Notes: generated by a model from the sequence alone, not told the origin. A stretch of 64,000 nucleotides of DNA from Actinomycetospora chiangmaiensis DSM 45062 (GCF_000379625.1 NZ_KB903226.1:167-64166), one strand, 5' to 3'; counted from the stretch's first letter, positions 45,066 through 53,586 are shown. Translations and numbers: made by a program.

Positions 45066-45089
45066 TTGATGTCAGCACCTTGACATCAA
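45066..45089. promoter_or_regulatory. operator O2 at the transcription start of the ABM gene
   Basis: TTGATGTCA and TGACATCAA are perfect nine-base arms around GCACCT. The core TGTCA-N6-TGACA is the same as in O1. It begins at the -10 element, so bound repressor would block initiation. Confidence 0.65.
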
Positions 45090-45104
45090 GCTGAGGAGAC
45101 AGTC

Positions 45105-45455
45105 GTGCTGCACCCGACCTCGACGATCACCATCACGGCCGGCACTCGGTGCGTCACCCTCATCAACGTCTTCACCGTCGAGCGGGGTCACCAGGACGAG
45201 CTCGTCGATGCCCTCGACCGCGCCACCGCCGAGGTCTTCACCGGGGTGCCCGGCTTCATCTCCGCGAACGTGCACGCCAGTCTCGACGGGACACGTGTCG
45301 TGAACTACGCCCAGTGGGCCAGCGAGGAGGCCTACGCCGCCGCGATGGCGCGCCCGGAGGTCCGCCGGCACATCGCCGACGCCGCGGCGCGGGCGACCTC
45401 CTACGACCCGACGCTCGCCCAGGTCCGCGCCATCCACCATGCCGACCAGGAATAG
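45105..45455 (+). CDS. antibiotic biosynthesis monooxygenase (ABM) domain protein
   Basis: A 116-residue dimeric alpha/beta-barrel-type protein: VTLINVFTVERGHQDELVDALDRATAEVFTGVPGFISANVHASLDGTRVVNYAQWASEEAYAAAM, the classic ABM signature (N, F/W and H positions). These are small quinone or polyketide oxygenases or heme/flavin-free oxidases, often induced by redox stress. GAGGAGA precedes the GTG. A well-formed promoter with two operators lies upstream, but no regulator gene is next to it; the repressor may be elsewhere. Confidence 0.87.
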   Translation: MLHPTSTITITAGTRCVTLINVFTVERGHQDELVDALDRATAEVFTGVPGFISANVHASLDGTRVVNYAQWASEEAYAAAMARPEVRRHIADAAARATSYDPTLAQVRAIHHADQE

Positions 45456-45583
45456 CCCCTCGTGCGACGTCGGCTGCTGACCCTGCGCGAGGAACGGACC
45501 CAGGAGATCGCCGGGACTGGGCGGCACCGAGACCCTGGCGCACCCCTCGTCCGGGGCGTCGGGGACGACGAGGAGGCGACGGG

Positions 45584-46546
45584 TCACGACATCGAGGGCA
45601 CCAGGACGATCCGGCCGAACACCTCTCCGGCGTCCATCCGCCGGTGCGCTTCGGCTGCGCCGGCGAGCGGGAGGACGTCCTGCACCACGGCGGCCAGTTC
45701 GCCGTGGGCGACGGCGGTGAACTGCTCGGTGCGTACGGCGTGCAGTCGGGCGCGGGGGACGGTGTCCGCGCTGAAGGTGCCGACCGAGACCGACCGCTGG
45801 AAGTGGGCGAACAGGCGCATCCCGAAGTCCGCCGGTGGCATGCCCGCCACGACCCCGACCAGGACCAGGCGCCCGTTGGGAGCCAGCCGGTCGATGAAGG
45901 ACGGCAGACCGGCTCCGCCGACGACGTCGATCACGACGTCGACCTCGCTCGGCCCGCCCGCGCCGGTCCGGTCGAGCACGGCCGTCGCGCCGAGCGCCCG
46001 CAGCCGCTCGCCACGCTCGGCCGACGAGGTGGTCACGGCCACGACGCCCGCCCCGGCGTGGCGAGCGAGCTGCACGGCCGCGATCCCGATGCTCCCGCCC
46101 GCGCCACGAACGAGCACCGACTCCCCCGCCGCGACGTGGGCCTGCGCCAGGGCGAAGTGGGCGACCGCGCCGGAGGTACCGATGCTCACCGCCGCCACGC
46201 CGTCCAGCCCGTCGGGCAGCGCCACCACGTCCGCCGCCTGCGCGACGGCCCGCTCGGCGTAGCCCCCGCCGGTGCCCGTGAAGGCCCAGACCCGACGGCC
46301 CATCCACGCCGGGTCCACGTCGTCACCGACCGCGGCCACCGTGCCGGCCACCTCGCTGCCGGGCACGTGGCCGGGGGCGAATCCGTAACCACCGAGGGTG
46401 CCGCGGCGGATCACCGCGTCGACGCCGCCGACGCCGATCGCCTCGACGGCCACCATCACCTGCCCCAGGGCCGGGCTCGGCTCCGGCCGGTCCACCACCG
46501 CCAGCCCGTCGGCGGGCCCGAACTCGCGGATCTCGATCGTCTGCAC
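45584..46546 (-). CDS. zinc-independent quinone oxidoreductase (MDR family)
   Basis: A 320-residue NADPH:quinone reductase-type protein: MQTIEIREFGPADGLAVVDRPEP, GHVPGSEVAGTVAAVGDDV and SIGTSGAVAHFALAQAHVAAGESVLVRGAGGSIGIAAVQLARHAGAGVVAVTTS. The catalytic and structural zinc ligands are absent, as in the QOR branch. It is divergent from a TetR gene across a 50-base gap that holds a 20-bp palindrome, so it is very likely repressed by that TetR. Confidence 0.9.
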   Translation of the reverse strand: MQTIEIREFGPADGLAVVDRPEPSPALGQVMVAVEAIGVGGVDAVIRRGTLGGYGFAPGHVPGSEVAGTVAAVGDDVDPAWMGRRVWAFTGTGGGYAERAVAQAADVVALPDGLDGVAAVSIGTSGAVAHFALAQAHVAAGESVLVRGAGGSIGIAAVQLARHAGAGVVAVTTSSAERGERLRALGATAVLDRTGAGGPSEVDVVIDVVGGAGLPSFIDRLAPNGRLVLVGVVAGMPPADFGMRLFAHFQRSVSVGTFSADTVPRARLHAVRTEQFTAVAHGELAAVVQDVLPLAGAAEAHRRMDAGEVFGRIVLVPSMS

Positions 46547-46559
46547 GACGGCGGACGCT

Positions 46560-46579
46560 AACGGACGGGGCCGTCCGTT
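46560..46579. promoter_or_regulatory. TetR operator
   Basis: AACGGACGGGGCCGTCCGTT is a near-perfect dyad: nine-base arms around GG. It sits in the narrow divergent region between the quinone oxidoreductase and TetR genes. Confidence 0.7.
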
Positions 46580-46596
46580 TGGCTAAGCTGAGAGTC

Positions 46597-47163
46597 GTGG
46601 GCGAGCAGCTGACTCGGGTCCGTCGCAGCGACGCCGCGGCCAACCGCGCCCGACTGCTCGACGTCGCCCGGGCACTGTTCGCCCGCGACGGGCTCGACGT
46701 CCCGATGCGGGAGATCGCCCGCCACGCCGGCGTCGGTCCGGCCACGCTCTACCGGCACTTCCCCAGCAAGCAGGACCTGGCCATCGAGGCGTTCACCGTC
46801 GAGATGCAGGCCTGCCGGGCCGCCGTCGACGAGGGTCTGGTCGCCGAGTCGGCGTGGCGGGGCCTCTGCCGGATGATCGAGCGGCTCTGCGAGCTCCATG
46901 CCCGCAACCGCGGCTTCACCGAAGCCTTCCTCGCGACGTTCCCCGACGCCGTCGACCTCACGAGCGAACGACGGGCCGCGCTCGGCGCGGTGGCGCGACT
47001 CGCCGCCCGCGCGCACGCCGAGGGCCGGCTGCGCCGTGACTTCGCACCCGAGGACCTCGTCCTGACCCTGATGGCGACCCGCGGCCTCGACGCCCTACCC
47101 GAACCCGCCCGCCCCGCCGCGGCCCGACGGCTGGCCGCCCTGATCATCGAGGGCCTCGGCTGA
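46597..47163 (+). CDS. TetR-family transcriptional regulator
   Basis: 188 residues: RSDAAANRARLLDVARALFARDGLDVPMREIARHAGVGPATLYRHFPSKQDL is a textbook TetR DNA-binding domain. A ligand domain with WRGLCRMIERLCELHARNRGF follows. The GTG at 46597 gives the natural length; a TTG at 46579 would place the start in the operator. It probably senses a quinone or electrophile handled by the divergent reductase. Confidence 0.9.
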   Translation: MGEQLTRVRRSDAAANRARLLDVARALFARDGLDVPMREIARHAGVGPATLYRHFPSKQDLAIEAFTVEMQACRAAVDEGLVAESAWRGLCRMIERLCELHARNRGFTEAFLATFPDAVDLTSERRAALGAVARLAARAHAEGRLRRDFAPEDLVLTLMATRGLDALPEPARPAAARRLAALIIEGLG

Positions 47164-47216
47164 CCGTGCGCCGGGGACACCCCGACGCGGTGATCGCGCG
47201 GCCCTGCACGGTCGCG

Positions 47217-48068
47217 TCACGCGGGGCGCCGGGAGTCGGCGCGTACGGCCTCCGCGAAGGACGTGGCCGGCCTGCCGAGCAGCCAGCTCAGCACGTTCGC
47301 GTTGCCCGGCAGTCCGTAGGCGTCGTACTCCGCGCACATGGCCGCCACTGCGTCGGCCTCGGGGGATCCCTGCTCGAACAGGGCCCAACCGCCCGGCCCC
47401 AGTTCCCGCGTGCGCAGCGTGCGCCCCGTGACCTGCGCGACGATCGCGATCATCGTGCTCAGCCCGAGGCACTCGGGGCCGGCCAACTCGTAGGTCGCGG
47501 CGTCGTGGCCGTCGTCGGTCAGCACCGTGGCCGCGACCTCCGCGACGTCACCGAGGTGGACGGCCGCCATGGGTGCTTCGGGGTTCCACGGAACCCCGAC
47601 CTCGTCGTCCGGACCGACGATCGCGTGGCTGACGGTCTGCGCGTAGACCGCCGGCTGCAGGATCGTCCAGGCCACGCCGCACCGGCGCACCGCATCCTCA
47701 CCGGCGGCCTTGCGGATATGGTGCGGCAGCGCCGGAGTGTGGGGGTGGATGACCGAGTGCAGGACGACCCGACCGGCACCGGCCCGCACGGCGGCCTGTG
47801 CGGCGGAGGCGATCATCCGGTCCTCGTTGCTCCGGAAGGGCGGCGGGACGATGTAGACCGCTCCCGCACCCTCGAGAGCTGCGACGAGCGAGCTCTCGTC
47901 CTCGAGGTCGGCGGTGCGGGTCTCATGAACCGCGGGCAGCGCAGCGGACCTGCGCGTGATGCCACGCACCGTGGCACCGCGGGCCACGAGCGCGTCCACG
48001 ACCCGCGACCCGGTCCGGCCGGACGCCCCGATGACAGCAACCGGCGCGCCGAGCGCGTCATCAGCCAT
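47217..48068 (-). CDS. NmrA-like NAD(P)-binding protein
   Basis: A 283-residue atypical short-chain dehydrogenase: VAVIGASGRTGSRVVDALVARGATVRGITR at the N-terminus, then VYIVPPPFRSNEDRMIASAAQAAVRAGAGRVVLHSVIHP. WTILQPAVYAQTV and YELAGPECLGLSTMIAIVAQ follow. NmrA-like proteins reduce quinones or act as redox sensors. The gene faces the TetR gene tail to tail. Confidence 0.88.
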   Translation of the reverse strand: MADDALGAPVAVIGASGRTGSRVVDALVARGATVRGITRRSAALPAVHETRTADLEDESSLVAALEGAGAVYIVPPPFRSNEDRMIASAAQAAVRAGAGRVVLHSVIHPHTPALPHHIRKAAGEDAVRRCGVAWTILQPAVYAQTVSHAIVGPDDEVGVPWNPEAPMAAVHLGDVAEVAATVLTDDGHDAATYELAGPECLGLSTMIAIVAQVTGRTLRTRELGPGGWALFEQGSPEADAVAAMCAEYDAYGLPGNANVLSWLLGRPATSFAEAVRADSRRPA

Positions 48069-48333
48069 GATGAGAACTCCGTCCAGCTAGCAGGTCCCCC
48101 GATCATCCCTCGCATCGGCGGGCGACACCGCCACCGGACCCCGGCCGCGACAGGTGGTGGTGTCGCCGCGGCACGCCGACCGCGCCGAGCCGGCTCGACT
48201 TTCAGGCAGTCGGCGGCCCAATCCGTGGCACACGTCACGCGCGGCGAGGCATGACGGATCGATCGCCGGCGACGTCCTACCGAGGAATCACCCGATCCGG
48301 CCGGGCCCGTTCGCGGGCACGACCTCCGACCTC

Positions 48334-48975
48334 GTGCCCCGGACGTCCCGGCCACCGCCTACCCCGGCAGGTGGTCCGCCCACGTGCCCCGACGTCGACT
48401 CGCTGCGCCTGCGTGCCCTCACCGTTCCCGGGGTGACCCGCCTCGCCGACCACCACGACGGCGCCGAGCCACCTCGGCGGGCGACGTCGCCCGGCGCCCT
48501 GCGCGTGTTCGACCACCACATCGAGATCGACATCGTCGTCGCCGCCGACCACACCGTGACCGCGACGACCGCCGCGCTGCGCGCGGCACTCTGCCCGCTC
48601 GTCGCCGACCGGGCTGTTCACGTCACGGTGATCGACGTCGACACGCTCGCCGCGCGCCCGGACGCCCGCGGCGGGTCCGACCTGCCCCCGGCGTCGCGGA
48701 CCAGCGGCGTCGCCGAACCACTCGACCGGGCACGCGCCGTGGCCCGCGCGGTCCTCGCCCACCTCGAGGCGCAGGTGGCCGAAGGACTCGCCGCCACGCA
48801 CCACGACGCAGTCACCGGTATCTGCCGGACCCTCACCGCCTTCGACGTCGACCCCGTCTCCCGACGCGTGCTGGTCCGCCGACTACGACGACACCTCACC
48901 GGCACCTGTGGCCCCATCGGCCCGGGCCTGGTCTACCGACTCGAGGCGATCGAGGACATCGACGACAAGCACTGA
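48334..48975 (+). CDS. hypothetical protein with Asp23/Gls24-like segment
   Basis: About 213 residues. The central part (ALRVFDHHIEIDIVVAADHTVTATTAALRAALCPLVADRAVHVTVIDVDTL) looks like an Asp23/Gls24 or similar small alpha/beta domain. A helical C-terminal part (LDRARAVARAVLAHLEAQVAEGLAATHHDAVTGICRTLTAFDVD) follows. The start is uncertain; GTG 48334 is one of several in-frame options and the first 50 residues are low-complexity. The stop overlaps the start of a gene remnant. Confidence 0.5.
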   Translation: MPRTSRPPPTPAGGPPTCPDVDSLRLRALTVPGVTRLADHHDGAEPPRRATSPGALRVFDHHIEIDIVVAADHTVTATTAALRAALCPLVADRAVHVTVIDVDTLAARPDARGGSDLPPASRTSGVAEPLDRARAVARAVLAHLEAQVAEGLAATHHDAVTGICRTLTAFDVDPVSRRVLVRRLRRHLTGTCGPIGPGLVYRLEAIEDIDDKH

Positions 48976-49057
48976 GTGCAGTCGACGACGGGCCGCGTTC
49001 GACGACGGCGACCTCGAGGACTTCGTCGTGGTCGTCGTTCCGTTGTGGAGGGTGTGA
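48974..49057 (+). pseudogene. C-terminal remnant related to the protein at 198-476
   Basis: The frame reads ECSRRRAAFDDGDLEDFVVVVVPLWRV and stops. It aligns with the last 27 residues of the 92-aa protein at 198 with about 18 identities. There is no start and the rest is missing. The fragment begins exactly across the stop codon of the preceding gene, which suggests a deletion junction. Confidence 0.65.
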
Positions 49058-49161
49058 GAGCCGCCGTCACGCGGTCCGCGCGCGGGCCCGCGCCCAACCA
49101 CCGGTCGGCGGGCACGCTGCACGCCCCCAGCAGGCCGTCATGGCGTCGGGCCAGGTCTCGC

Positions 49162-49602
49162 TCAACCCCATGCGGGTGCGACCGGGGCGTCGGCGGGAGC
49201 GGACAGTTGCGCCAGGAGGCCGGCGAAGTCCTCCAGATGCCAGGTGACGACGATGCGGCCGTCGCGGACCTGGTGGATGTCCATGGTCCGCATCTCGATC
49301 CGCCGTCCGGTCGGCTGGTACCCCATGAAGGCCCCTTGATGGGTGCCGCTGACGGTGTTGCGCACCGCGACCCGGTCACCTCCGACGACCAGGTCCTCGT
49401 GGGTGACCGCATAGTCGGGCATCGCCTGGCGGAACAGCGCGATCTGCCCCGCCATCCCCGCCGGACCCTGTTGCTGCCCCGGAGCGAGCGGGACGTCGAT
49501 CCAGTCCTCGGCCAGGATCTCCGCGTAGAGCGAGGTGTCACCGGTGCGAAACGGCTCGTAGAAGGCGCGGACGACGGTCTCGACCTCGGCGGGGCTGCTC
49601 AT
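49162..49602 (-). CDS. ester cyclase / SnoaL-like protein
   Basis: A 146-residue NTF2-fold protein: VVRAFYEPFRTGDTSLYAEILAEDWIDVPLAPGQQQGPAGMAGQIALFRQAMPDYAVTHEDLVVGGDRVAVRNTVSGTHQGAFMGYQPTGRRIEMRTMDIHQVRDGRIVVTWHLEDFAGLLAQL. This is the SnoaL polyketide-cyclase/ester-cyclase pattern. The substrate is unknown. It is divergent from a TetR gene; three dyads lie between, so it is probably regulated by it. Confidence 0.88.
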   Translation of the reverse strand: MSSPAEVETVVRAFYEPFRTGDTSLYAEILAEDWIDVPLAPGQQQGPAGMAGQIALFRQAMPDYAVTHEDLVVGGDRVAVRNTVSGTHQGAFMGYQPTGRRIEMRTMDIHQVRDGRIVVTWHLEDFAGLLAQLSAPADAPVAPAWG

Positions 49603-49704
49603 GGTGCGTCCTTGCGTCGGAATGGGAGGGGTGCAGGAAGGGGACGGCGGGCCGAGCCGCCAGGTGGACGCCCCTGATCGAGAAGAGCGCCTACCGGACG
49701 TTGT

Positions 49705-49762
49705 CTAGCAACGTTCTCTAACAACGCTAGCATTGCTGTCGGTCGATGTCTAACAGTGCTAG
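49705..49762. promoter_or_regulatory. cluster of three TetR operator-like dyads
   Basis: CTAACAACGCTAG (49718-49730) and CTAACAGTGCTAG (49750-49762) follow one 13-bp dyad pattern. A weaker copy starts with CTAGCAACG at 49705. They are spread over the divergent promoter of the ester cyclase and TetR genes. Confidence 0.55.
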
Positions 49763-49785
49763 CTCTCGAGCGGTAGGGTCCCTGC

Positions 49786-50361
49786 GTGTCGCCACGGCCC
49801 GCACCCGACCTCGACCGGAGGCGCTACCGGATCACGCGCACCGCCCGCGACCTCGTCGAGTCCGAGGGATGGTCGGCGGTCACGATGCGCCGCCTCGCCA
49901 GCGAGCTCGGTGTCACGCAGCCGGTCCTGTACTCGGCGTTCCCCGCAGGTCGCGAGGCCCTCCTCGACGCCGTGGCCGTGAGCGGCTTCGAGGCGATCGC
50001 CGAGGCGCTCGAGGCGGTCGAGCCCGAAGCGCTGGCGCGCATGCACGCCTATCTCGACTTCGCTGCCGAGCGGACCCACCTCTACGAGGCGATGTTCTCC
50101 CTGCCCTCGGGGCTGCAGTTCGGCACCGGCGGCGGGCCCGAACCACTCCAGCGGGCCTTCGCGGCGCTGCGGAACGCCTTCCCGGGACCGGACAGCGTCC
50201 GGACCGAGGTCGCATGGGCCACCCTGCACGGGCTGGCCACGCTCCGGATCCACGGGCGACTGCCGGCCTCGAGCGCGAGCGCCCGCCTGCACCTCGCCCA
50301 CCGCATGCTCACCCAGCTCCCCGAGAACGATTCCCGGGGAGGCGGTATCGATGACGGCTGA
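49786..50361 (+). CDS. TetR-family transcriptional regulator
   Basis: 191 residues: RRRYRITRTARDLVESEGWSAVTMRRLASELGVTQPVLYSAFPAGREALLDAV is the DNA-binding domain. A TetR_C-type ligand domain with HLYEAMFSLPSGLQFG and TEVAWATLHGLATL follows. The GTG start lies 23 bases after the last operator-like dyad, so autoregulation is likely. Confidence 0.88.
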   Translation: MSPRPAPDLDRRRYRITRTARDLVESEGWSAVTMRRLASELGVTQPVLYSAFPAGREALLDAVAVSGFEAIAEALEAVEPEALARMHAYLDFAAERTHLYEAMFSLPSGLQFGTGGGPEPLQRAFAALRNAFPGPDSVRTEVAWATLHGLATLRIHGRLPASSASARLHLAHRMLTQLPENDSRGGGIDDG

Positions 50362-50622
50362 CCATGTGGGACGCCCAGAACCGCGCCTAAGTCGGCGCCC
50401 CGCGCGAGCGGGAACCGAAATGCCGAAGGCCTCCGCGATGGGGGTCAGAGAATGACCGCCTTGCTCGGCAGCCTCGCGGGAGAGGAAGCGCACCGAGGAA
50501 GAGGTGTCGAGATGGCTGCCACCCTGACGGTGTTCACCCTGTACCGCGACCCCGCCGCGACCGCCCGTGACCGCCTACCCGCTCCGAGGTCGCCGACATG
50601 GACGGCCCGGCGGCTGGTCGCC

Positions 50623-51069
50623 TCAGTTGCCCTGAGTGGTGGTCGACCCTGCCGTGGGAGGTGCTCCCGCCTCACTCTGGCACGCCGCGAGTGCCTTCTT
50701 CCAGGTCGCGGTATCCACCCCGGGAGGAGCCTGGCCGGCGCTGGGAGCCGTCCCCGCCGGAGCCTGACCCGACGGCTGCGCGGCCCCGGACGGCGGGGCG
50801 CCACCGGTGCCACCGGCAGGCGCGCCCCCACCCGCCCCACCGGAAGGCCTGGTCACCCCGTTGCGGGACATGCACTGGTCGAAGGCGGTGTTCGCCGTCG
50901 CCGCCCCGTTGGCGGTGCTCGAGGCGGCGCCCGAGTTCGCGGAGCTCGCGGTGTCCGAGGAGCCCGTGCTCCCGCAGGCCGCGAGGAGTGTGGCGCCTGC
51001 GAGGGCGAGCGTCGTCGCCCCGACCCGCAGGCCGAGGGCCCGTCCTCGGGAGGTGGTCTTCGTGATCAT
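50623..51069 (-). CDS. small secreted lipoprotein with two Cys motifs
   Basis: 148 residues. The signal peptide ends LLAACG (lipobox, Cys32). Low-complexity Ser/Ala/Gly/Pro follows, containing AFDQCMSRNGV (Cys66) and WKKALAACQSEAG (Cys130) near the ends. This arrangement, two Cys segments separated by a Gly/Pro-rich spacer, is seen in actinobacterial lipoproteins of unknown function; the two Cys may form a disulfide. AGGGA lies before the ATG. Confidence 0.7.
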   Translation of the reverse strand: MITKTTSRGRALGLRVGATTLALAGATLLAACGSTGSSDTASSANSGAASSTANGAATANTAFDQCMSRNGVTRPSGGAGGGAPAGGTGGAPPSGAAQPSGQAPAGTAPSAGQAPPGVDTATWKKALAACQSEAGAPPTAGSTTTQGN

Positions 51070-51361
51070 CGGTTGCGTCCCTTCGTCACCGCGCGGGCGT
51101 GCGCCGCTCGGCAGCGAGAGTCCCGACGGCGGATGGGGGCGCCGTGTGATCGCTGTGAGTGGATCATGAGGCCTCCGACGCGAGATACGCGTCGCCTCGT
51201 CGCCACGTTCCGGCTCTGAGCACGCCACCGGATCACCACTCACAGGAATGACGCCGGCACCTGCTGGGTGGACAGGGGGAACACAGCCGGTCCTTACGCC
51301 GTGATCGCATCGTGATCGCAGCTCGTCGCCCGACGAGTGTCGCTCCCCCGGAAGGAAGACC

Positions 51362-51505
51362 ATGGGATTCCCCCTGCTCGACGGATTCGCGCCCCCGCGC
51401 CAGAAGCAGCACCACCACCGCGGCTGCGGGTGCCACGAGTGCAAGCCGCCGCGCGACGGCGGGCAGCGTCGGGACTGCCAGCCGAAGAACGGCTGCGACA
51501 ACTGA
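51362..51505 (+). CDS. Cys/His-rich micro-protein, 47 aa
   Basis: The ATG is preceded by GGAAGGAAG at ideal spacing. The product starts MGFPLLDGFAPPRQ, then has three His in a row, the cluster CGCHEC (Cys22, 24 and 27) and two further Cys (39 and 45), ending DN. Five Cys and four His in 47 residues suggest metal binding or a processed peptide. No homologous family was recognised. It has no close neighbour in an operon, so it is probably transcribed alone. Confidence 0.55.
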   Translation: MGFPLLDGFAPPRQKQHHHRGCGCHECKPPRDGGQRRDCQPKNGCDN

Positions 51506-51899
51506 CGCCGACCCCGGGGTCCTCCCGGTGAGAGCACCCGGACCCCGCTCGTCACCGGTCGGCTGACCCGGGCAGGAGTCGCCCGACCAGCGCGACCGGC
51601 ATCGACGGCGACCGTCGGCGAGGGGGACGACCTCGTCTCGGGGGCGAGCTCGTCCCCCTCCTCGACGCGAACACGACACCAACGCCGACATCAGCGCCGC
51701 GTTGCACCCGGTCGAGCCGGCCACGAGCGAGCTCGACCGGCCGTGAACAGGGGACCCGGCGGCCCTCACGTTAACCGCAGCTGAGAGCCCGTTCATCGAA
51801 CGTCCTGGGTTCGACACCGCTCGACGGGTTATGCCCGCGTAGCGAACGAGTGACGTGCTAGCCGAGTTGTCACTCGCTGTCGACTAGTCGGGGGTCCAG
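51506..51899. other. intergenic region without recognisable gene
   Basis: About 390 bases. No coding frame is convincing on either strand. It must contain the promoter of the DICT gene; the last 60 bases are noticeably less GC-rich. A tRNA-like GGGTTCGA string near 51807 lacks the complementary arms. Confidence 0.5.
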
Positions 51900-53423
51900 A
51901 TGAGCACACAGCGCCCGTTGTCGGTGAACCGGAGGACGTTGACCGCGGCTGACCGGGGAGAGCTCGAATCCCCGGACGTTCCGGCGCCCGCGACGAAGCG
52001 GTCGCTGGTGGCGGTCTCCCACGCGATCGAGTCCGCGGTACTGCAGAGCCGGGTCGACCACCCCACGGTGGTCGTGGCGCTCTTCCAGCACCTCGCCTAC
52101 TTCGACCGTGAGCGGGCGGTGTACGAGCGGCTCGCTGCGGCCGGCGTGCACGTCATCGTCGCCTTCGCCGACGGGGAGGAACACGACACGGGCGCGAGCC
52201 TGCACACCGTCGTTCTCGATGCGGGGGACCCACTGGTCGAGGAGTGGTCGGTCGTCGCCGTCGGCCCTGACGCCGGCGCCTTCCTCGTCGCCACGGACTC
52301 CGGTGAGATCGATCCGGCCGAGCAGAACCTCGAAGCCGGTCGCTGGTTCGACGCGCGCTGGGGCTACTCACGAGTGCAGGCGGCCAACGAGCTGGCCCGG
52401 CTCCGGATCGCCCTGGGCGACCGGCTCGACCCGGACGTGGTGCAGGTGGTCGACGAGCTCCTGCGCCGTGTGATGCCGCTCGGCGGGGCAACCGCGGCGT
52501 CCCGGGGTACTACCGGTGAGCAGTGGGCCACCTCCTCGCTGCGGCGGATGACCGCCCGGATGCAGGACGCGCGCGCGGGCAGCCGCCGGCTCCGTGCGCA
52601 GCTGGCCGACGCGCACGCTGCCGCCGAGGCACGGGCCGACGCACGGCTCGAGCCCCAGTCGGGACTGCCGACCCCTGATTTCCTCGTCCGCTGGGCCGGC
52701 ACCGGCGGCCGCCTCAGCGCGCTGCCCATCGGGCTCGCCCTGTTCGATGTCCCCGGGCTCCACTGCGCCGTCTCCGAGTTCGGCGCCCGACGGGCCTTCC
52801 ACGCCGCCCGGCACGTAGCCGCCGCCCTCTCCGAGCCGCTCGGGCCTGTCGATGCCGCCGTGCGCCTGTCGGAACGGGAGTTCGCCCTGGTCGTACCAGG
52901 GGCTTCACCGCGTCACCTCCACCAGGTGGCGGCGGCCGCCGCACAGCAGCTCGAACTGTTCTCCAGCAGCTATCCCGGTATCCCCCTGGCTGCTCGGATC
53001 GCCTCGACCGTGACGCTGGCCCGACCCCTGCCGCTCGACGACCTCCACCTGGCTCTCGGCACGTCCGCGCACTCCGACCAGAGCCCCACCACCCTGTCCG
53101 ACGATCCGATCCGGCTCACCGATTCGGCCACCATGTCCGAACTCACCGTCCCCGGGAGCGCGGAGGGCGACGGAACGAGCCGATGGTTCGAGCCGCGTCA
53201 CGCGGCGGCGCCTCGCGTCGGCACGCGGCCCACCATTGCCGGCGCGAGCCAGGCCGGCATCGCCCGACGAGCCGAAGCGCCCGATCTCGGCAAGCTCATC
53301 GGCTCCCCGGCCGCCGCGGCGCAGGAGACCTCGCCGAACCCCGCCGACGACGCAGACGAGACGCGCGGCGTGACCCTCCTCGGCTCACCCGGCCCCCGGC
53401 GCCGTGAGCGACAAGCACCCTGA
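51900..53423 (+). CDS. DICT-domain sensor with degenerate GGDEF-like region
   Basis: A 507-residue cytoplasmic protein. The N-terminal 35 residues are followed by a DICT domain: KRSLVAVSHAIESAVLQ, TVVVALFQHLAYFDRERAVYERLAAAGVHVIVAFAD and WSVVAVGPDAGAFLVATD. A coiled-coil stretch (RRMTARMQDARAGSRRLRAQLADAHAAAEARADARLE) leads to a diguanylate-cyclase-like fold (SGLPTPDFLVRWAGTGGRLSALPIGLALFDV). The GGDEF motif is SEREF, so cyclase activity is unlikely. A disordered tail of 100 residues ends it. It is probably a signal-sensing or GTP-binding adaptor. Confidence 0.8.
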   Translation: MSTQRPLSVNRRTLTAADRGELESPDVPAPATKRSLVAVSHAIESAVLQSRVDHPTVVVALFQHLAYFDRERAVYERLAAAGVHVIVAFADGEEHDTGASLHTVVLDAGDPLVEEWSVVAVGPDAGAFLVATDSGEIDPAEQNLEAGRWFDARWGYSRVQAANELARLRIALGDRLDPDVVQVVDELLRRVMPLGGATAASRGTTGEQWATSSLRRMTARMQDARAGSRRLRAQLADAHAAAEARADARLEPQSGLPTPDFLVRWAGTGGRLSALPIGLALFDVPGLHCAVSEFGARRAFHAARHVAAALSEPLGPVDAAVRLSEREFALVVPGASPRHLHQVAAAAAQQLELFSSSYPGIPLAARIASTVTLARPLPLDDLHLALGTSAHSDQSPTTLSDDPIRLTDSATMSELTVPGSAEGDGTSRWFEPRHAAAPRVGTRPTIAGASQAGIARRAEAPDLGKLIGSPAAAAQETSPNPADDADETRGVTLLGSPGPRRRERQAP

Positions 53424-53552
53424 ACGGGAATGAGCGGCCGAGCACCTGTTCGCCGGGAACGGCCCGGGCCGCAGTCGTGCGGCGAGGAGTACCGGTGCGA
53501 TCGCGAGGCCGTCCGCAGCGGTCGCGGTCGCGGTCGCGGGACTACTCGCGAG

Positions 53553-53586
53553 CGAGTACTCGTGTCTTGTCCTGTGCGAGTACTCG
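53553..53586. promoter_or_regulatory. twin PadR operator candidates
   Basis: CGAGTACTCG occurs twice (53553-53562 and 53577-53586), each a perfect 10-bp palindrome, 24 bases apart. Weaker copies (ACTACTCG, TGAGTAAC) flank them. The second site ends 15 bases before the PadR start. Just upstream is a run of 6-bp GCGGTC repeats (53517-53540). Confidence 0.6.

Noticed and set aside
51790-51830. tRNA-like GGGTTCGA string
   Set aside because: There is no complementary T-arm, no acceptor stem and no anticodon arm at the right distance.
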